A stretch of DNA of 64,000 nucleotides, taken from contig JASGIB010000001.1 of the NCBI GenBank assembly GCA_047602125.1, positions 1,736,001 through 1,800,000 of the forward strand, given 5' to 3'. Both the position numbers and the translations under genes were made by a program. Below are positions 30,776 through 39,978 of the stretch, piece after piece. Source of the DNA: Pseudoluteimonas sp047602125. GTDB lineage: Bacteria; Pseudomonadota; Gammaproteobacteria; Xanthomonadales; Xanthomonadaceae. Under the pieces are notes generated by a model, which was given only the letters and a program-made list of their open reading frames with translations, did no database searches and had not been told where the DNA came from. The first letter of the stretch is position 1. Each line of letters begins with the position of its first letter.

Positions 30776-32197
30776 ATGATCCGCCGACTCGCCCTGTCGT
30801 TGTTGTTGTGCCTGCCATTTGCGGCTTCCGCGCAAGCCGCGTCCCCGCCTACCACCGACGCGGCCGCGCCACGCGCCATCGCGCCCGCCACCGACCCCGC
30901 ACGGCAGGTGCTCGACGCGTGGCTGGATGCCTTCGATTCGAACGACCGCGCGCGGCTGGAAGCCTTCCGCGTCCGCTACATGCCCAAGCTCAACGTCGAC
31001 GGCATGCTCGGCTTCCACCAGCAGACCGGCGGCTTCCGGGTGCTTCGGCGCGAACCTTCGGCGCCGGGTACGGCGCGGGCGCTGGTGCAGGAAATGGATT
31101 CGGAAACCGTCGCGCGCGTCACCATCACCATGCGCAAGGGCGAACCGCCGGTACTGGGCGTGGAAGCGATCGAGCGCCCGGCCGATCTGCGCATCGCGCG
31201 GCTCGACCAGGCCGGTGCGATCGCCGCGCTGGCGGCGAAGGCCGATGCGGATGCGGCGAAGGATGCGTTCTCCGGCGTGCTGCTGGTCGCGCGCGGCGAC
31301 GACATCCTGCTGCAGCGCGCCTGGGGCATGGCCGATCGCGATGCGAAGACGCCGGTCACGCTGGACACGAAGTTCCGCCTCGGCTCCATGGACAAGATGT
31401 TCACCGCGGTGGCGACGCTGCAACTGGTCGGCGCCGGCAAGTTGTCGCTGGACGGCAGCGTGGGCCAATACCTGCCGGGCTATCCGAACGCGGAGATCGC
31501 CAAGGTCACCATCCGCCAGTTGCTTACGCACGCCGGCGGCACCGGCGACATCTTCGGCCCGGAGTTCGACAGGCACCGCCTGGAATTGAAGACCCACGAC
31601 GACTACGTGCGCCTGTACGGAACGCGCGGGCCGACGCATCCGCCAGGCCAGGGCTACGAATATTCGAACTACGGCTTCCTGCTGCTCGGCGACATCATCG
31701 AGCACGTGAGCGGGCACTCTTACTACGACTACGTCGACCAGCATGTGTTCGCGCCCGCGGGCATGCACGACACCGGCTCGCTGCCGGAGGACGTTGCCGT
31801 GCCGGACCGCGCGCACGCCTACACGCAAAAGGACGGACGCTGGATCGACGCCGCGGACACGCTGCCGTACCGCGGCACCGCGGCCGGCGGCGGCTACAGC
31901 ACCGCGGGCGACCTGCTGAAGTTCGCGCGGGCGCTGCGCTCCGGGAAACTGCTGCCGCCCGCGCTGCTGGCCGAAGCCACGCGCAAGCAGACGCCGTGGT
32001 ACGGCTACGGCTTCATGGTCGGCGAACACGAAGGCGTGCCGGGCTTCGGCCATGGCGGTGGTGCCGAAGGCATGAACGGCGCGCTGGAAATCTTCCCCGC
32101 GCAAGACGAAATCTTCGTCGGCCTCGCCAACGTCGATCCGCCGGAAGTGGAGCGCCTGGTCGATTACTACATGGCGCGGATGCCGCTCGGCAATTGA
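30776..32197 (+). CDS. Serine hydrolase, beta-lactamase class C/penicillin-binding-like
   Basis: 473 aa from the ATG at 30776, which opens a signal peptide (ALSLLLCLPFAASAQA); an in-frame ATG at 30752 is less suitable. Residues 30-150 form a separate N-terminal domain of unknown fold. The catalytic set is SMDK (S204/K207), YSN in YEYSNYGFLLLG, and HGG in FGHGGGAEGM. By family it is a periplasmic esterase, D-aminopeptidase or carboxypeptidase; a true beta-lactamase is unlikely. Confidence 0.9.
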   Translation: MIRRLALSLLLCLPFAASAQAASPPTTDAAAPRAIAPATDPARQVLDAWLDAFDSNDRARLEAFRVRYMPKLNVDGMLGFHQQTGGFRVLRREPSAPGTARALVQEMDSETVARVTITMRKGEPPVLGVEAIERPADLRIARLDQAGAIAALAAKADADAAKDAFSGVLLVARGDDILLQRAWGMADRDAKTPVTLDTKFRLGSMDKMFTAVATLQLVGAGKLSLDGSVGQYLPGYPNAEIAKVTIRQLLTHAGGTGDIFGPEFDRHRLELKTHDDYVRLYGTRGPTHPPGQGYEYSNYGFLLLGDIIEHVSGHSYYDYVDQHVFAPAGMHDTGSLPEDVAVPDRAHAYTQKDGRWIDAADTLPYRGTAAGGGYSTAGDLLKFARALRSGKLLPPALLAEATRKQTPWYGYGFMVGEHEGVPGFGHGGGAEGMNGALEIFPAQDEIFVGLANVDPPEVERLVDYYMARMPLGN

Positions 32198-32219
32198 GTT
32201 CGGGTCCGACGCCCGGCGT

Positions 32220-33863
32220 TCACCGCGACAGCCGCCGTTCGATCTCCTCCAGCCGCAGGCCGCGCGTTTCGATGCCGGCGCGCAGCAACATCGCGCCCGC
32301 GGCCGCCATCGCGGCCGCGATCAGCAGAGCCGAAAGTTCGAAATGCTCGAAGAAGCCGCCCACGCCGAGCGCGGCGCCGAGGATGCCGCCGGCCTTGGAG
32401 CTGGCCGCGATCACGCCGGCGCCGGTGCCGCGCAGGTGCACCGGGTAGATCTCCGCCGCGTAGGGAATCAGCATCGCGATCACGCCGCTGGTGCTCACCA
32501 GCAGGGCCGCGACCGCGGCGACGTTCGCGGCCGGCGAACGCAATTGCAGCCAGCCGATCGCGGCGAACGCGAGCAGCGACAGCGCACTCAGCGCGATGAA
32601 CAGCACCAGCGATTTCACCGAACTCCAGCGCTGGTACAGCCACACCACCACCGCGATGCCGGGCAGGGCGTACACCGCGCCCTTCGCCAGCATCGCGCTC
32701 GCGAGCTTCGGATCGACGCCGAGCTGCGCGAGGTTCACCGGCAGCCACAGCAGGAAGCCGAAATTCGCCAGTCCCCACGCGAGGCCGCACACCAGCAGGC
32801 CCCAGCTGATGCGCGCGTGGCCGCCGTGCAGCAGCGCGCGCAGTCCGCGCACCGGGTGCGGATCGTCGATGTCCGGCGCGCCGGGATGGTGCGCGTCGTC
32901 GGCTTCCACCTGCGCCGAGAACCGGCGCAGCACCGCGCGCGCCTGGTCGGGCAGGCCCGCGTCGGAGAGGAAGCGCGGCGATTCGGGGATGAAGCGGTTG
33001 AGGAACACGATCAGCGCGCCGGTCGGCAGGCCGAGCAGCCACAGCACGCGCCAGCTGAACATCGGTTCCAGCGTGGCCGCGGCGCCGGCCGCGAGCAGGT
33101 AGCCGGCGGACGTGCCGATGCCGCCGAGCGAGACCAGCAGCCAGCCGCGATACGCGGCCGGAACGGTTTCGGCCATCAGGGTGAACGCAACCGGCAGCAG
33201 GCCGCCGGCGGATGCGCCCATCAGGAAGCACATCACCAGGTTCCATTCGAAGCTCGGCATCGCGCCGCAGATCGCGGTGCCCATGAACATCAGCGCCGAC
33301 AGCAGGATCGCCGAACAACGTCCGAACAGGTCGCCGATGCGGCCCCACAGCACCGAACCGACGGTGGTGCCGGTCAGCGCGACCAGCGCGAGCAGGCTCG
33401 CCGCCGGCTTAGTGATGCCGTATTCGTGGCTCATGCCCGGCACCACGAAGCCGAGCGTCGCCGGCTTCATCACGTCCACCGCCAGCGCCACCACCAGCAC
33501 CGCGACCAGCTTCCAGTGCTCGCGGTTGAGCGCGACGTTGTCGGCGAGGTGGAAGTGCACGCGGCCGCCGCCCTGCAGCGTGCTGCGCATCTGCGCCATG
33601 CGCGGCATCAGCCCGTAGCCGGCGAACAGCACGCCGAGCGGGATCGCGGCCATGCCGGCCAGCATCCAGCCGTCCATCGGCATGCCCACCATTTCCCAGT
33701 GCGTGTGGCGGCCCATCAGGAACATCGGCGCATGCGCGAACACGCCGGCGACGATCAGCAGGCAACCGGTCCAGAACGCGAGCGGATGGTGGAAGGCGAT
33801 GCCGCGCGCTTGCTGCGCGGGCATCGTGGCGGCCGGCGATGGCATCGCTTCAGTGTGCCGCAT
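32220..33863 (-). CDS. MFS transporter, sugar/organic cation porter-like, with extra N-terminal helices
   Basis: 547 aa with about 14 hydrophobic helices. The MFS loop motif appears as WGRIGDLFGR after the second canonical helix, and PESPRFL after the sixth, as in the SP/SV2/aromatic-acid transporter groups. An N-terminal extension of about 110 residues adds two helices (FWTGCLLIVAGVFAHAP; LAGMAAIPLGVLFAGYGL). Substrate unknown. The start could instead be the ATG at 33845. Confidence 0.85.
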   Translation of the reverse strand: MRHTEAMPSPAATMPAQQARGIAFHHPLAFWTGCLLIVAGVFAHAPMFLMGRHTHWEMVGMPMDGWMLAGMAAIPLGVLFAGYGLMPRMAQMRSTLQGGGRVHFHLADNVALNREHWKLVAVLVVALAVDVMKPATLGFVVPGMSHEYGITKPAASLLALVALTGTTVGSVLWGRIGDLFGRCSAILLSALMFMGTAICGAMPSFEWNLVMCFLMGASAGGLLPVAFTLMAETVPAAYRGWLLVSLGGIGTSAGYLLAAGAAATLEPMFSWRVLWLLGLPTGALIVFLNRFIPESPRFLSDAGLPDQARAVLRRFSAQVEADDAHHPGAPDIDDPHPVRGLRALLHGGHARISWGLLVCGLAWGLANFGFLLWLPVNLAQLGVDPKLASAMLAKGAVYALPGIAVVVWLYQRWSSVKSLVLFIALSALSLLAFAAIGWLQLRSPAANVAAVAALLVSTSGVIAMLIPYAAEIYPVHLRGTGAGVIAASSKAGGILGAALGVGGFFEHFELSALLIAAAMAAAGAMLLRAGIETRGLRLEEIERRLSR

Positions 33864-33890
33864 GCCGCCGCGCGCCGTCGCGCGAGGCCT

Positions 33891-34136
33891 TCAGGTGCGG
33901 AACCAGGGCTCGACCTTGCCGCGGATCTTCATCGTCATCGGCTGGCCGCGGCGGTCGAGCGCGCGCCCGGCCTGGACCCGGATCCAGCCCTCGCTGACGC
34001 AGTATTCCTCGACGTTGTGGCGTTCCTCGCCGTTGAAGCGGATGCCGATGCCGCGCTCGAGCAGGGCTTCGTCGTGGTATTTGCTGCGCGGGTCGTTGCT
34101 GAGGCGGTCGGGCGGGGCGTCGTTGGGCGTGTTCAT
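33891..34136 (-). CDS. DUF3297 family protein
   Basis: 81 aa. The sequence PPDRLSNDPRS, then LLERGIGIRFNG and EEYCVSEGWIRV, matches the small, highly conserved DUF3297 family of proteobacteria. The function is unknown. It lies between the MFS gene (same strand) and the divergent EAL protein. Confidence 0.85.
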   Translation of the reverse strand: MNTPNDAPPDRLSNDPRSKYHDEALLERGIGIRFNGEERHNVEEYCVSEGWIRVQAGRALDRRGQPMTMKIRGKVEPWFRT

Positions 34137-34249
34137 GCGGCGCGATGCGTGGAAGTTCGCGATAGCCTAGCGCGGTGCGGCGCGGATGTCCGGTTTGGCG
34201 GACGCGTGGCGTATCGCACCCAATACGGGGAATGCTTCGGGGGAAGCGC

Positions 34250-35431
34250 ATGGCCACCATCCGCCGCTCGCTGTTCGCGGGCGAAGTGCTGTACCAGCAG
34301 GGCGATCCGGCCGATTGCGCCTGGCTGATCGAGAGCGGGCAGGTCGCGCTCGCATCCAGCGACGGCCAGCGCCACCACGACCACGGCACCTTCGGGCCCG
34401 GCGAAATGCTGGACGAACTGTCCATGCTCGACCACGGCGCGCGCACCGCCACCGCGACCGCGGCCACGGATGCGGTGCTGCTCGCGATCGAGGACGAGGC
34501 CTTCCGCGAGCGCATCGATTCCTGCGACCCGATCGTGCGCGCGATGGTCGAGGGCCTCGCCCGGCGCATGCGCCGGATCCAGTCCGGCGGCGAGGCCGCG
34601 CATGCGGTCGAGGACCTGCCCGGCGAGGACCACGAACAGCGCACCGGCATCGACAAGCTGCGCCGCGACGCGCAGTTGCGGCAGGCGCTGGACGAAGGCG
34701 GCATCGAGGTCCGCTACCAGCCGATCTACGACATCCCCGCCGCGCGCGTGGCCGGCTACGAGGCGCTGGTGCGCTGGGAGCTGCCCGGCAACGGCATGGT
34801 CTCCCCGGCCGAGTTCATCAAGCTCGCCGAGGAAACCTCGCTGATCGTGCCGGTGGGCGAATACGTGCTCGAACGCGTCATCGCCGTGCTCGCCGCGTTG
34901 CGCGACGCCGGCGCCGACCCGCTGCCCGACATCGCGGTGAACCTGTCCGCGCGGCAACTGGTGGAGCCGGGCATGGCGCGGCAGATCGTGGACCGGGTCG
35001 AACGCGCGGGCCTGCCGCGTGGCGCGCTCAAGCTCGAGGTGACCGAAAGCCGCATGCTCGACTACGAACCGGTGGCCGCGGTGATGCGCCATTGCCGCGC
35101 GCACGGCATCCGCTTCGCGCTCGACGATTTCGGCACCGGCTATTCCAACCTCACCCACCTGCACAGGCTCGACTTCGAGTACGTGAAGATGGACCAGGCC
35201 TTCGCCCGGCACATGTTCGATTCGCCCAAGGCGATGGCGATCGTCGAGGCGATCGTCGCGATGGCGCACGGCATCGGCGCCAGCGTCATCTGCGAAGGGG
35301 TGGAAACGCAGGCGCAATTGCAGCGGCTGCGCGAACTGGGCGTGCGTTATGCGCAGGGTTACCTGATCGGCAAGGCCGCGCCCAGGGACGAGGTGCTGTC
35401 CGGCGCGGCCGCGCGCGGCCCGGCGGCCTGA
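34250..35431 (+). CDS. Cyclic-nucleotide-binding-domain EAL phosphodiesterase
   Basis: 393 aa from the ATG at 34250, preceded by GGGGGAAG. Residues 1-120 are a cNMP-binding-like (CRP/cNB) domain (LYQQGDPADCAWLIESGQV, GEMLDELSMLD). The EAL domain (about 140-385) has E171 in YEALVRW, NLSARQL, EVTES, LDDFGTGYSNL, KMDQ and EGVET, all catalytic and metal residues present, so it should hydrolyse cyclic di-GMP. It may couple a nucleotide signal to c-di-GMP breakdown and oppose the diguanylate cyclase at 13875. Confidence 0.93.
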   Translation: MATIRRSLFAGEVLYQQGDPADCAWLIESGQVALASSDGQRHHDHGTFGPGEMLDELSMLDHGARTATATAATDAVLLAIEDEAFRERIDSCDPIVRAMVEGLARRMRRIQSGGEAAHAVEDLPGEDHEQRTGIDKLRRDAQLRQALDEGGIEVRYQPIYDIPAARVAGYEALVRWELPGNGMVSPAEFIKLAEETSLIVPVGEYVLERVIAVLAALRDAGADPLPDIAVNLSARQLVEPGMARQIVDRVERAGLPRGALKLEVTESRMLDYEPVAAVMRHCRAHGIRFALDDFGTGYSNLTHLHRLDFEYVKMDQAFARHMFDSPKAMAIVEAIVAMAHGIGASVICEGVETQAQLQRLRELGVRYAQGYLIGKAAPRDEVLSGAAARGPAA

Positions 35432-35432
35432 A

Positions 35433-35996
35433 TCAGCCCGAGGCGCGCGCCGCGGGGAATTCGCGGCGCAGCCAGCTGTCGACCAGGCCTTTTTCGTAAC
35501 GCAGCGGGTCGCTGTCGCCGGGATAGGTGCCTTGCATGAACGCCGGATCGATGAGCCGGCGTTCGCCTTCGGCCACGACCTGGCCGTTGGCGTCGAGCTG
35601 GCGGAAGCGCAGCGTCATCCGTGGCGGGTAGATGTCGCGGATGATGCGGGTGTCCTGCATGTTCGGGCCGCGCCATGGCTCGTACTGGCCCGCGCGCTGG
35701 ACGTCGAGAATGGTGAGCTGCAGCGTGTCGCCCGGTGGCAGCCGGCGTTCGGCCTGCCCGCGCATGTATTGCGCGAGGTCCTGCAGCCAGTCGCCTTGCC
35801 GCAGCAACTGGTGGCTGGCGGAGATGCGGGCTTCGCTGAAGGTCGAAGGATCGGCCCACGACACGCTCACCGGCCCTTGTTCGGGCAATGCGCCCGGCGC
35901 GGCCGCGGCCTGCGTGGCGGCATCGCCCGAGGTGGCGCAGCCGCCCAGCGCGAGCATGGCGCCCAGCAGGAACGGTGCGAAACGGAATCGGTGCAT
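35433..35996 (-). CDS. DUF3016 family lipoprotein
   Basis: 187 aa from the ATG at 35996. Lipoprotein signal MHRFRFAPFLLGAML...LGGC. SVSWADPSTFSEAR, LPPGDTLQLTILDVQRAGQYEPW and a charged C-terminal end are the DUF3016 pattern. Periplasmic, function unknown. Its stop is only 1 base from the stop of the convergent EAL gene. Confidence 0.85.
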   Translation of the reverse strand: MHRFRFAPFLLGAMLALGGCATSGDAATQAAAAPGALPEQGPVSVSWADPSTFSEARISASHQLLRQGDWLQDLAQYMRGQAERRLPPGDTLQLTILDVQRAGQYEPWRGPNMQDTRIIRDIYPPRMTLRFRQLDANGQVVAEGERRLIDPAFMQGTYPGDSDPLRYEKGLVDSWLRREFPAARASG

Positions 35997-36084
35997 GGCG
36001 TGCTCCGGCGGCCGGGCTTGCAGGAAAGTATGCGTCCGCCGCCGCGCGCGCATCGTGAACGCGCGCGCCGGATTGCCGATGCGT

Positions 36085-36411
36085 TCAGCCCAGCCTGCGC
36101 GCCAGCAGGTAGTAGGCGAGGTTGCCGATGCCGGTGGCGGACAGCAGGATCGCCAGCGTCGAAGGACGCAGGTCGTCCAGGCCGAACGCCGTGATCACGG
36201 CGAAGCCCAGGCCCACGGCCAGCAGGGTGATGCCCCAGCGCAGCGAACCGTGGCGGCGGCGGACTTCCTCGCCTTCCAGCATCGAGCGCACCAAGTCCTG
36301 CGAGCCGTTGGCATCGACCATCTTGCGGCGCACGCCGGCGTCGACCACGGCCTTGATGGTGTAGGCGATGGCGAGGAACAGGCAGATCGGGATCAGGATT
36401 TCGACATTCAT
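36085..36411 (-). CDS. Small inner-membrane protein of unknown function
   Basis: 108 aa from the ATG at 36411: a transmembrane helix at the N-terminus (VEILIPICLFLAIAYTIKAV), a charged middle containing EGEEVRRRHGSLRW, and two more helices. Small proteins of this layout often accompany ECF sigma genes in this group (resembling DUF6249), and the divergent neighbour is such a sigma factor. No function is known. Confidence 0.7.
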   Translation of the reverse strand: MNVEILIPICLFLAIAYTIKAVVDAGVRRKMVDANGSQDLVRSMLEGEEVRRRHGSLRWGITLLAVGLGFAVITAFGLDDLRPSTLAILLSATGIGNLAYYLLARRLG

Positions 36412-36537
36412 GGCGGGGCTCGTCCGGGCCGCGGAATGCGGCGTTCGGGGCAGTGGATACGGCGTTCGCGGCGCCGGTTGCGCGATTCGTCGCAAAGCCT
36501 TTGCAACCGGATCCGCGCAGTCCGTATCCCTTGCGCC

Positions 36538-37116
36538 ATGGACGATGGCCGCACGCCCGAGGATCGCGCGCTGGTGACCGCCGTGCTGGGCGGCGAGCCC
36601 GGCGCGTTCGAACGCCTCGTGCGCGACTACCAGGGCCTGTGCTGGCACATCGTGCAGCGCATGGTCCGCAACCACGAGGACGCGCGCGACCTGTGCCAGG
36701 AAACCTTCCTGCGCGTGCACCAGTGCCTGCACCAGTACCGCCACGACGCGCCGCTGAAGGCATGGATCGGGCAGGTCGCGTATTCGGTCGCCAAGCGCCA
36801 CCTGGAGCGCAAGCGCATCCCGATCGCCGAGGCCGCGGACGACGAAGGCGCGCCGTTGCACGAACGCGTCGCCGACGACTTCGACCTCGAAAGCGCCGTC
36901 GCCGACGACGACATCGCGCGTCGCCTGCATGCGGCCATCGAACGCCTGCCGCCCCTGCAACGCACCATCCTCACCCTCTACCACCTCGACGAGTTGCCGC
37001 TGGCGCAGGTTGCGCGCATCACCGGCCTCGCCGAAGGCACGCTCAAGAGCCATCTGTTCCGCAGCCGCAAGCGCCTGCAGGAATGGCTGGCGCCCGCGAT
37101 GGGAGTCGCCGCATGA
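36538..37116 (+). CDS. ECF-type RNA polymerase sigma factor
   Basis: 192 aa from the ATG at 36538. Sigma region 2 covers AFERLVRDYQGLCWHIVQRM and ARDLCQETFLRVHQCL; region 4 covers LPPLQRTILTLYHLDELPL and a helix-turn-helix (ITGLAEGTLKSHLFRSRKRL). No extra domains. The stop overlaps the next ATG (ATGA), pairing it with a probable membrane anti-sigma factor. Confidence 0.93.
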   Translation: MDDGRTPEDRALVTAVLGGEPGAFERLVRDYQGLCWHIVQRMVRNHEDARDLCQETFLRVHQCLHQYRHDAPLKAWIGQVAYSVAKRHLERKRIPIAEAADDEGAPLHERVADDFDLESAVADDDIARRLHAAIERLPPLQRTILTLYHLDELPLAQVARITGLAEGTLKSHLFRSRKRLQEWLAPAMGVAA

Positions 37117-37559
37117 ACAAGCCCGCCGATCGTTTCGACGAACGCGAATGGCGCCTGCAGGAACGCGCACTGCGCGAGGAACGCCTGCACGCCGGGGATG
37201 GCGGCGATGCGGAAGTCGCCGCGTACCGGCGCATCGTGCGCGCCCTGCGCGAACCCTTGCCGGATGCGTTGCCACCCGATTTCGCCATGCGGATGGCGGC
37301 GCGCGCCGCGCGTCCGCCCGTGCGTGGCGAGGCTGGCCCCGAACGCTGGCTGATGCGTGCGCTGGTCGCCGCCTTCGCCGCCTCCGCGCTGTACGTGGTC
37401 GCGAGCCAGGGCGGGCAATGGCTGCGCGCGACGCTCGACTTGCTGCCGGTCGCGGATGCGATGTCGTTGCGCAACTGGGGGCTGGCGCTCGGCGCCTGCG
37501 TCGCCATGACCTGGGCGTTGGGCCGCTGGCGGGATCCGTTCGGGCACGCGATGCGTTGA
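37113..37559 (+). CDS. Probable membrane-anchored anti-sigma partner of the ECF factor
   Basis: 148 aa overlapping the sigma gene by 4 bases. A soluble N-terminal 80 residues rich in Arg/Glu are followed by two hydrophobic helices (ALVAAFAASALYVVASQG; WGLALGACVAMTWALG). No ZAS zinc motif (HxxxCxxC) is present. The role is inferred from translational coupling and topology only. Confidence 0.65.
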   Translation: MNKPADRFDEREWRLQERALREERLHAGDGGDAEVAAYRRIVRALREPLPDALPPDFAMRMAARAARPPVRGEAGPERWLMRALVAAFAASALYVVASQGGQWLRATLDLLPVADAMSLRNWGLALGACVAMTWALGRWRDPFGHAMR

Positions 37560-37581
37560 GGCGCGCCGCTACACTGCGCGG

Positions 37582-38634
37582 ATGAACGCCGCGCACCGCG
37601 ACAACGCCCTGGACGCACTGTTGCAACCCTTCGCCGAGGGGGCGTTGCGCTGGCCGGAACACGGGGCGCTGTTCCTGCGGGCGCGAGAAGGCGCGGCGCT
37701 GCATGCAGTCGGTGCGCACGGTTTTGCCGCGACCCAGCCGTTCAAGCCGGAAGCGGAGAAACTCGAACGCATCGGCGTCGAATTGCTGGACGAAGACGCG
37801 TTGCCGGACCACGCGTTCCCGCTGGTGCTGGTGCTGCCGCCGCGCCAGCGCGAGGAGGCGCGTGCGCTGCTGGCGAAAGCTTGCGCCGCCTGCGCGCAGG
37901 ACGGCGTGGTCGTCGCCGCGGTCGCGAACGACGAGGGCGCGAAATCGCGCGAGGCGGACCTGAAGCAACTCGCCGGCGCGCTCGTGGTGCGAAGCAAGCA
38001 CCACTGCCGTGTGTTCCACACCATGCCCGGTGCGAAGTTCGACGATGGATTGGTCGATGCATGGAAGGCGCAGGATGCGCCGCGCCCGATCGCCAGCGGT
38101 GATGTCCCGGCGGGAACCTTCCTCACCCGGCCCGGCGTGTTCGCCTGGGATCGCGTCGATGCCGCGTCGAAACTCCTGGCGTCGCACCTGCCTGCCGATT
38201 TGCACGGGCGCGTCGCCGATTTCGGCGCGGGCTGGGGGTATCTCTCGTTGCAGGTGCTGGCGCGTTGCCCGCGCGTGGCTTCGCTGGACCTGTACGAAGC
38301 CGATGCGCGTTCGCTCGCGTTGGCCGAAGGCAACCTCGTCGATGCCCGTGTTCCCGCGCATTTCCATTGGCAGGACGTCGCGAGCGGTGTCCCCGGACGT
38401 TTCGACGCCATCGTCTGCAACCCGCCGTTCCATGCGCTCGGGCGCGGCGAACGCCCCGACATCGGGCGCGCGTTCATCGCTTCGGCCGCGAATGCGCTGC
38501 AACCGGGCGGCGCGCTGTGGCTGGTGGCGAATCGGTACCTTCCCTACGAAGACGCGCTGGCCGATGGCTTCGCGTCGGTGCGCATCGTCGCGCAGCAGGG
38601 CGGTTTCAAGATCGTGCATGCGGTGAAGTCGTGA
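37582..38634 (+). CDS. rsmC: Class I methyltransferase, RsmC-like 16S rRNA guanine-N2 methyltransferase
   Basis: 350 aa, close to E. coli RsmC (343 aa). It has the tandem layout of RsmC: a degenerate N-terminal MTS-like domain and a C-terminal catalytic domain with VADFGAGWGYLSLQVL (SAM site) and the base-flipping motif NPPFH in IVCNPPFHALG. RsmC methylates G1207 of 16S rRNA; the sequence could alternatively be another of the RsmC/RlmG group. The stop overlaps the GTG of the next gene, also an rRNA modifier. Confidence 0.8.
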   Translation: MNAAHRDNALDALLQPFAEGALRWPEHGALFLRAREGAALHAVGAHGFAATQPFKPEAEKLERIGVELLDEDALPDHAFPLVLVLPPRQREEARALLAKACAACAQDGVVVAAVANDEGAKSREADLKQLAGALVVRSKHHCRVFHTMPGAKFDDGLVDAWKAQDAPRPIASGDVPAGTFLTRPGVFAWDRVDAASKLLASHLPADLHGRVADFGAGWGYLSLQVLARCPRVASLDLYEADARSLALAEGNLVDARVPAHFHWQDVASGVPGRFDAIVCNPPFHALGRGERPDIGRAFIASAANALQPGGALWLVANRYLPYEDALADGFASVRIVAQQGGFKIVHAVKS

Positions 38635-39332
38635 AGCTGGTCAAACGCCTCGCCAACCTCGGCTACGGCAGCCGCAAAGAGGTCGCGTGGATGTTCCGCG
38701 AAGGCCGCGTCGCCGATGCGGATGGCGAGGTGCTGTACGCCGACGATGTGGTGCCGCACGAGGCGATCCGCGTCGACGGCGAACCGCTGGATCCGCCGCC
38801 GGGCCTGTTGCTGATGCTGCACAAGCCGCTGGGCGTGACCTGTTCGACCAGGGATCCCGGTCGCGTCGTGTACGACCTGCTGCCGCCGCGCTTCCGCCTG
38901 CGCAATCCCGCGCTGTCGACGGTCGGGCGATTGGACCGCGATACCAGCGGCCTGCTGCTGCTCACCGACGATGGACAGTTGCTGCACCGGATCATCGCGC
39001 CGAAATCGAAACTGCCGAAGGTCTATCGCGCCACCCTCGCGCAGGATTTGCGTGGCGACGAGGCCGTGCTGTTCGCCAGCGGCACGTTGATGCTGGATGG
39101 CGAAACGGTGCCGCTGCTGCCGGCGGAGCTCGAAACCATCGACGCGCGCACTGCGCGCCTCACCCTGCATGAAGGTCGCTATCACCAGGCGCGGCGCATG
39201 TTCGCCGCGACCGGCAACCATGTCGTCGCGCTGCATCGCGAACGCATCGGCGGCTTGGCGCTCGATGATTTGGCGGAAGGCGAATGGCGGATCCTCGGCG
39301 ATGCGGAACGCGTGCGGCTATTCGCCGTCTAG
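38631..39332 (+). CDS. rsuA: Pseudouridine synthase, RsuA family
   Basis: 233 aa from a GTG overlapping the rsmC-like stop. N-terminal S4-like RNA-binding domain (VKRLANLGYGSRKEVAWMF), then the catalytic GRLDRDTSGLLLLT with the conserved Asp, and the C-terminal HEGRYHQARRMFAATG typical of RsuA. Length fits RsuA (231 aa), which makes pseudouridine 516 in 16S rRNA; RluE remains possible. Coupled to rsmC as a small-subunit rRNA modification pair. Confidence 0.88.
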   Translation: MKLVKRLANLGYGSRKEVAWMFREGRVADADGEVLYADDVVPHEAIRVDGEPLDPPPGLLLMLHKPLGVTCSTRDPGRVVYDLLPPRFRLRNPALSTVGRLDRDTSGLLLLTDDGQLLHRIIAPKSKLPKVYRATLAQDLRGDEAVLFASGTLMLDGETVPLLPAELETIDARTARLTLHEGRYHQARRMFAATGNHVVALHRERIGGLALDDLAEGEWRILGDAERVRLFAV

Positions 39333-39881
39333 CAGTTTCGCGTAACCGTTCGCGCCGAGCTCGCGCATCGTCGCGATGTTGCGCTCGACGATCGCATCGG
39401 GTTCCGGATAGGCCGCGACCGCGCGATCCACGCTGTCCTCGCGCAGCAGGTGCAGGATCGGCCAGGGCGCGCGGTTGGTGAGGTTCCCTGCGTCGTCCGG
39501 TTCGGTGTCCGCGAACTGGTAATGCGGATGGAAGCTGGCGACCTGCAGCACGCCGCCCAGCTCCATCGCCTCGAGCAGTGCGTCGGCATCGTCGAGGAAA
39601 TCGTTGTAGTCGAGGAAGTCCTGCAAGACCCGCGGGTGCACCAGCAGCGTGGTGTCGATCTCCTGCGCGGGCGTGTCGCGCAACAAGGCCATTTCCTCGC
39701 CCAGCTGTTCCAGCAACGCGCGCTCCGTGGTCGCGTCGCTGACCACGATCCGCACCTGTCGTTTCGCGTAGACCGCCTTCGCGAACGGGCACAGGTTGAG
39801 CCCGATCACCGCGCGTTCCAGCCAGCGGCGGACGTCGGTTTCGACGCGCGCGTCGTCGGGGATGGCATCGGGGTTTTGCAT
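39318..39881 (-). CDS. DUF1415 family protein
   Basis: 187 aa from the ATG at 39881. The hallmark WLERAVIGLNLCPFAKAV near the N-terminus and FHPHYQFADTE, later NRAPWPILHLLRE, define DUF1415. Function unknown; the conserved Cys and His residues suggest metal or cofactor binding. An upstream in-frame ATG at 39929 would add 16 residues. Its 3' end overlaps the convergent rsuA gene by 15 bases. Confidence 0.88.
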   Translation of the reverse strand: MQNPDAIPDDARVETDVRRWLERAVIGLNLCPFAKAVYAKRQVRIVVSDATTERALLEQLGEEMALLRDTPAQEIDTTLLVHPRVLQDFLDYNDFLDDADALLEAMELGGVLQVASFHPHYQFADTEPDDAGNLTNRAPWPILHLLREDSVDRAVAAYPEPDAIVERNIATMRELGANGYAKLLDGE

Positions 39882-39978
39882 GATCTGGCGGAACCCTCGC
39901 GTGGTGACTTCCGACCATTGCAGGCGCATGGCCGGGCGCGCAGCGTAGCCCAATCGAACGGGCGAATCCGGGGAACGC